The notes below the pieces were generated by a model, which was not told the origin of the DNA, did no database searches, and saw nothing but the letters and a program-made list of their open reading frames with translations. From Endocalyx cinctus (lineage: Eukaryota > Ascomycota > Sordariomycetes > Amphisphaeriales > Apiosporaceae), in the NCBI GenBank assembly GCA_001600455.1, contig BCKC01000004.1, positions 3,398,915 to 3,462,914 of the forward strand: a DNA stretch of 64,000 nucleotides. Reading direction: 5' to 3'. Below, one piece after another: positions 59,559-64,000 of this stretch. The position numbers and the translations under genes were made by a program. How positions within the stretch are numbered: the first letter of the stretch is position 1; the number at the start of each line of letters is the position of its first letter.

Positions 59559-61479
59559 TTTAAACGATACTTCTCCATGTGGTATATTCTGGTTCTTCTT
59601 CTTCTTCTTCTTTTTTTTTCCTTTTGTTTTCTTCTGCTTCTTTTCCTTCCTAATCACCTAAACTTGTTTTTGATATCTTCTTCCTTTTTTTTTTTTTTTT
59701 TCTGTTGTTGAAGATGGCGAAAAAAAAAAAGATTTTGTATTATTGAAGAGACGAAGAGTTCTCATACTTATTTTTACCTTTTTACCTTTTTTCTTCAACA
59801 GATTGAGGAGTTGCCGATGACTTTTCCGCAAAGAATACCATCCCTCTTGAGATAAAAGTTCACGCCGTCCATCTTGTTAAGGAAGTGTCTTCGACGCCCA
59901 TTGGACGTTGGCGAGTTAGACCGCTCAGAATGACCGAAATAGAGTTTTTCCTAGGTTATTTTAATCGAGTCGGAGTTTTTCACCCGCTCCTTACGTAGCT
60001 TCTAACAGCTGCTTAAGTTCTTAGGTTCTTACTACTTACGACACTGCACAGTAGTAAATCCAAGATATGAAAGCAAACCTAGACAGTTAACGGAGTAGAG
60101 TTTAGGTTCACGATCTACCCATCTTCTTTCTCGACTTGGATTTCTTCTAATTCTTTAGATGGGAAACTGACGATCTACACCTCTTTTTTCTCGACTTGGA
60201 TTCCTTCTAATTCTTTAGATGGGAAATAAGAATGAAACTTGTGATTATTGTTGGAAAAGAAATATGGAGATTTCAAGATTCTCATCAACTTTCACCTTTC
60301 ACCCTTTCTCCCAATGCACAAACAAAAATAAATAGTAAAACAAATGAAACAAAATAAAATAACATCGAGTAAAAAAAGATACACAGTGAAATAGAGTTCC
60401 CCCCCTCCCTCACCCCAACCTAAACCCGGCTACTTAAAAAGCCCTGACTATTTTATTTATACTATATACCTTATATTCAAGATGACGGGAAATACTTCCG
60501 ATATGTAAGAAGGTCTCTCGGACGAGTAGAGGATGGTTTAGTGATCCCGCTAACCGATGGATCTAACGGTAATGGGTTCTTCATCTATCCTAGAGCGGCC
60601 AAGGGCTCTCTCCTGCGAGTCGAGAATCGAGTATAGTTCAGCTCGGAGTAAAAACGAAAAAAAAAGTGATAGTTCCTCAAGTGCACCCGTTATTAGTTAG
60701 TTGAACCCTCCCCCCAAGGTAAGCCCATCTAAACGAGGATGTATGATGATGGATGAGTCAAGAATGACGCCCATTTAACGCCGATCCGTTTCTCCGCATG
60801 TCTTCCGCACGTGCTTACAGGGATGGATTCTTACAAACTATCGTGTAAATTTCGCTTTTTGACGTATCTCGCCACCTCGTTCATCATCATATTACAGTAG
60901 AGCCCGTCCGTCCGTGTACACGCATTCATACAATAGTGGACGGTAACCTCGAGATGCTGTGAACACCTTGGCGGGAACCCCATTTAATCACATGGCATGT
61001 GGAGGTGGAGGGTGGAGGGTGGAGGGCGAAGGATAGAAGATGGAGAAAAGGCTGAAGGGTTCACGGTTCTGGTACAACTATATCGTTCATCGAACGTTTC
61101 AAAAAAAAAAAAAAAAATCTTCTTCTCTACTAGACAACACGGACCCCGGTCAAGAAGTCTGATCTAACCCTATAACGCCGCGCAACGCCATCCATGACTT
61201 GATTAATGTTTCAATACTGTAAACTCTCCCGTCCCCGTGGTATCAGTTGCTTTTGCCTAACGCCGGTCTATATACTTGGCTATCATCCACCAATCATCAT
61301 CAAAACTTCGGAAAAACACCTGTACAGTAAGACATCCTCGTCTTCATACTCGTACGTAACACTGAAAGATACATTACTCATCATATATATTAAAAAAGAA
61401 AAGAAAAAGTAATAAGCTGGGGCGAATTATGTAAAAGCAAGCAAATTTGCTGGCCGAAGACCCCTCGAGTTAAATGTAT
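59559..61479. other. Intergenic region upstream of the 7TM gene
   Basis: 1.9 kb with no supported gene. It contains TTC/T-runs at 59596-59622 and 59684-59702, a 60-bp tandem duplication at 60111-60230, and an A-run at 61100-61117. It carries the promoter of the 7TM gene and the 3' flank of the RING gene. Confidence 0.5.
60111..60230. repeat. Tandem duplication of a 60-bp unit
   Basis: Two adjacent copies (60111-60170 and 60171-60230) share blocks such as TCGACTTGGATT and CTAATTCTTTAGATGGGAAA, with only a few differences. Both lie in non-coding DNA about 0.6 kb upstream of the 7TM gene start. Confidence 0.9.
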
Positions 61480-63323
61480 TTAAATATATTGCATTTGGGT
61501 AGTTGCCGAAGTGCCGGCAGGTGGCGGAGACCGGGTTCGAATATGAAATCTTTCTCTCATCCGATCGGTCAACCTAGCACGAGGAACATTCTCTTCCGTC
61601 GGCTCCTGTGTTGTATTAAGTGCTTGTTGAGATTGGCGAATTTGTCGAAGTGCCAAGATACGCTCATCTACAGATGCATGACGTAGCCTGTTCCAATCTA
61701 GGAGTCGTGAAATACGACGCCTCTGAGTAGCATCTTGCTCTACCGCATCAGCTGCGTTAGCATTAGATGAATTAGCATCGGGGGCAGAAGTTGCCGCCGC
61801 AATAGTTTCTGGTGCGCTAGTTTCAGCTGCGTTATCAGCCGCAGCTGGCGAGCTTGCTCCGCCTTCGTTACCAGCTTCCGAAGAGCCAGCATTGTCGTTT
61901 GTTTCACCAGCTTGTGATTCCTGAGGTCTCAGGTCGAGACGACTATCGTGATGTCAGCTCCTAGTTTATACGAACGGTAATTCAAAAAAAAAAAAAAAAA
62001 AAAAAAGAGGGGGGTGTGTGTATTTCAAGACTTACCACAACGGACATGTACCAGACACGTTAACCAACCAGGGATCGACACATGTCGGGTGAAATTTATG
62101 ATCGCAAGGAAGCACTCGCACATCCTCTCCAACAGCAAAGTTTTCCGTGCAGATGGAGCAGACAAGATCCTCTTCGGCAGTTCGAACGCCCTGCGTTGAG
62201 CTCGTCTCAGCAGTCGCGTCGTTTTCGCCCGATGCCGAACGGGCCGGCTCGGCGGGTCCGGCGGCGCCAGAAGCCGTGACCTCTTCAGAAGATGGCCTAG
62301 GCTGTCCAGCAGCCGCCGGCGAGGCTTCATTTCGTTCTCCCGAAGCTTGACCGTCTCTGGGAATGTTTCCCATCTCGCTGGATTCCGGATCGGGCTTATT
62401 CGGGGTAGGGTCGCCAAATTTGACAATGGGGAGCGTTTCTAGGACGGCGCGCGCAATACCCATGGCTCGACCTTGTCTCGGCCGCCCTCCAAAGCTCGCT
62501 CTCGGGCCATACCGCTCAGGATGACGGTGCGCTCGGACGGCACCGGTGGCAATGATGACGATAAAAAGCAGAGTAATCAGACCAGTAATGCTGTACAAGA
62601 TGCTCATAGCAATGGCAGAGTTGTTGCCACCCTGCTGAGCGGACCTGTCGATATCCGTAAGCGTATCGTTGCCCGTTATAGTGCCTAAAATAGTGCTACC
62701 GTCGACGGAGGACCCCATGGTTAAATTTTTGACTTGTTCGGCAGGACTGGAATCAGTCATTGTCCAAATAGAATTAAATGATAAATTCGAGCCTCCAATT
62801 AGACAACAATTCTCAAGAATGCTGTACAGAACAATAGCTTTCGGTTTTGGCTCTTTTCCCATCATCGTCGCCAATACATTAGTTGGGGATACGCTGAAAG
62901 GATCTTCAGTGTCCTCATCGCAAGATACCAGCGCGATAGAGTCGGCAATAGAGACAGTGTCAAAATTATCCTGGGTTATGGCAACTAAATCGCCACGAAC
63001 ATCGAAATTCTGGAGCGGATGTCGATTAGGAATCTTGATGACATATTCACCAAAATAGAAACACGTACCTTTAGAGTATTAATATTACTTTGGTTTAAAC
63101 CAGCCTCTGATGTCAAGGGCGCGACGGGGTAAGTATAATCAATCGGACCAGACACCGAGGTAAGTGCTAAAGTCATAGGGTACTTGGTCAAAAAGCCCGG
63201 CACAGTCCCTAACGAGGTAATGGATAGACCATCTTCGTCGGCTGCGAACGCGCGGGGAATACCCGAGAGGGTAATAAAAAAGACGGCCCCAGTGAAGAGG
63301 GGAGAGATTAGGTTGGACCACAT
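61480..63323 (-). CDS. PA-TM-RING type E3 ubiquitin ligase (RING-H2)
   Basis: Exons 63323-63069, 63009-62036 and 61942-61480 give 563 residues. A signal peptide (about 1-27, ending RAFA) starts the protein. A luminal region of about 190 residues resembling a protease-associated domain contains [18 protein letters not shown] and [18 protein letters not shown] single membrane helix (about 217-243, [20 protein letters not shown]) leads to a cytosolic acidic/Ala/Ser linker and a C3H2C3 RING: C369, C372, C387, H389, H392, C395, C407, C410. The tail of about 150 residues is Ala/Asn/Ser rich, then basic. Such proteins ubiquitylate membrane cargo in the Golgi, endosome or vacuole route. The first intron requires a frame change: donor GTACGT at 63068, acceptor CAG at 63010 (59 bases). 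A closer acceptor, ATCAAG, would make a 35-base intron and is less likely. The last intron contains an A-run of over 20 bases. Confidence 0.88.
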
Positions 63324-63807
63324 TGTTATTAAGACAGATACTATTCCGCTATCACACGCTCGGCCGGCGGTGGTGTAATAGCTCAACAGTTCAATCGAGG
63401 GAAATTCAAGGAAATAACAAGTCCTCGGAAATTTTGAATTTTTCTGTAAAAGTCGACCAAGTGAAAGCAAACGATCGATCTCTAGGTCGAAATTAGATGC
63501 CGACTTTTTAGTGTCGTGTCCTAGAGACTCGGCCGTTTCGGCTGCTTTTGGTCGCTATTTGGGTTATAGTACAATTCGGTTATTAGACATTGTATTCGTC
63601 AGGGTGGGGGAATGTGTGGAAAGAAGATTAGAGAAAGACGAGAGAGGCAAAGTGAGAATTAGTATAGTTAGAATAAGGTTCGAATTTACAAACAAGATTG
63701 TAGTTGGTTGTAAATTAGAAAACGGGGCAGAATCTGTAATATCGGACTGGCAACGGAGGTTGTGTATAATGATGAAATGGTTTGGCACGTAGAATGCGGG
63801 TTGAAGT

Positions 63808-63840
<33 letters not shown>

Positions 63841-64000
63841 GGTGTGCGGTGGATAGATTGGTGGGTAGGTTTGAAGGTGGGGGAACGGTACAATTCACAG
63901 AGGGGTACAACATGCCTAGGCTGCTAGGTACTTAGTCTTACACTACTAAATCAACGCTATTCCTAAGTATAACAGCTCCGTACACCACACTACACTAGGT
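63324..64000. other. Upstream region of the RING gene, to the right edge
   Basis: No gene is supported. A GT microsatellite passes into GA at 63806-63841, and a CCTAGG palindrome at 63915-63930 shares 16 identical bases with 40747-40762. Confidence 0.45.
63806..63841. repeat. GT/GA dinucleotide microsatellite
   Basis: About 13 GT units followed by four GA units. Confidence 0.9.

Noticed and set aside
61530..61550. CCGGGTTCGAATA, resembling a tRNA B box
   Set aside because: Lies inside the coding tail of the RING gene and lacks the pairing 3' half.
1..64000. CRISPR arrays, prokaryotic-type defence or mobile systems, complete transposons
   Set aside because: No spaced direct repeats, no transposase or integrase frame, and all genes have fungal intron structure or fungal families.

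Overview
The window is nuclear DNA from a filamentous ascomycete, most likely a Sordariomycete. The evidence is a VeA velvet regulator, an Mga2/Spt23-type membrane-bound activator, a GH128/Asl1 secreted glucanase, a fungal 7TM protein family, and many short GT-AG introns with CTAAC/CTGAC-type branch sites. Intergenic DNA is AT-rich, full of homopolymer runs and CCTAGG-centred palindromes. No operon, plasmid, CRISPR, rRNA or confident tRNA feature is visible. Exon coordinates are hand-built from reading frame, splice signals and remembered family motifs, with no alignment or RNA evidence.

Layout: 1-387 (-) N-terminal end of a Pro/Ser-rich protein; 2017-5250 (+) Gid5/Vid28 armadillo protein; 5551-6021 (-) small DUF7704-like membrane protein; 8356-9526 (+) bacteriorhodopsin-fold protein without the retinal lysine; 9527-18329 a gene-free stretch of about 8.8 kb; 18330-20096 (+) VeA; 20996-23167 (+) intronless disordered protein; 24833-29111 (-) Mga2/Spt23 homologue; 31145-33276 (-) Na+/H+ antiporter; 34235-35328 (-) RNase H1; 36546-38219 (-) tRNA adenosine deaminase subunit Tad3; 42107-44961 (+) 6-phosphofructo-2-kinase/fructose-2,6-bisphosphatase; 45602-46612 (-) Ser/Lys-rich orphan-like protein; 47735-49524 (-) Zn2Cys6 transcription factor with a 25-nt microexon; 53989-55197 (+) secreted GH128 enzyme; 57541-59558 (-) seven-transmembrane protein in 11 exons; 61480-63323 (-) PA-TM-RING ubiquitin ligase.

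The genes are an ordinary euchromatic mix and do not form a cluster. They cover protein turnover (Gid5, PA-TM-RING), carbon control (the bifunctional PFK-2/FBPase-2; the GID complex degrades gluconeogenic enzymes in yeast), lipid and membrane homeostasis (Mga2), cation homeostasis (Nha1), development (VeA), RNA/DNA maintenance (RNase H1, Tad3) and cell wall (GH128). I saw no self-contained new system. The observations most worth checking are the intron-dense 7TM gene, the 25-nt microexon, a splice junction in the antiporter that is one base out of frame, a 21-residue tandem repeat inserted in Tad3, the degenerate opsin, the overlapping uORFs before veA, and the CCTAGG palindromes.
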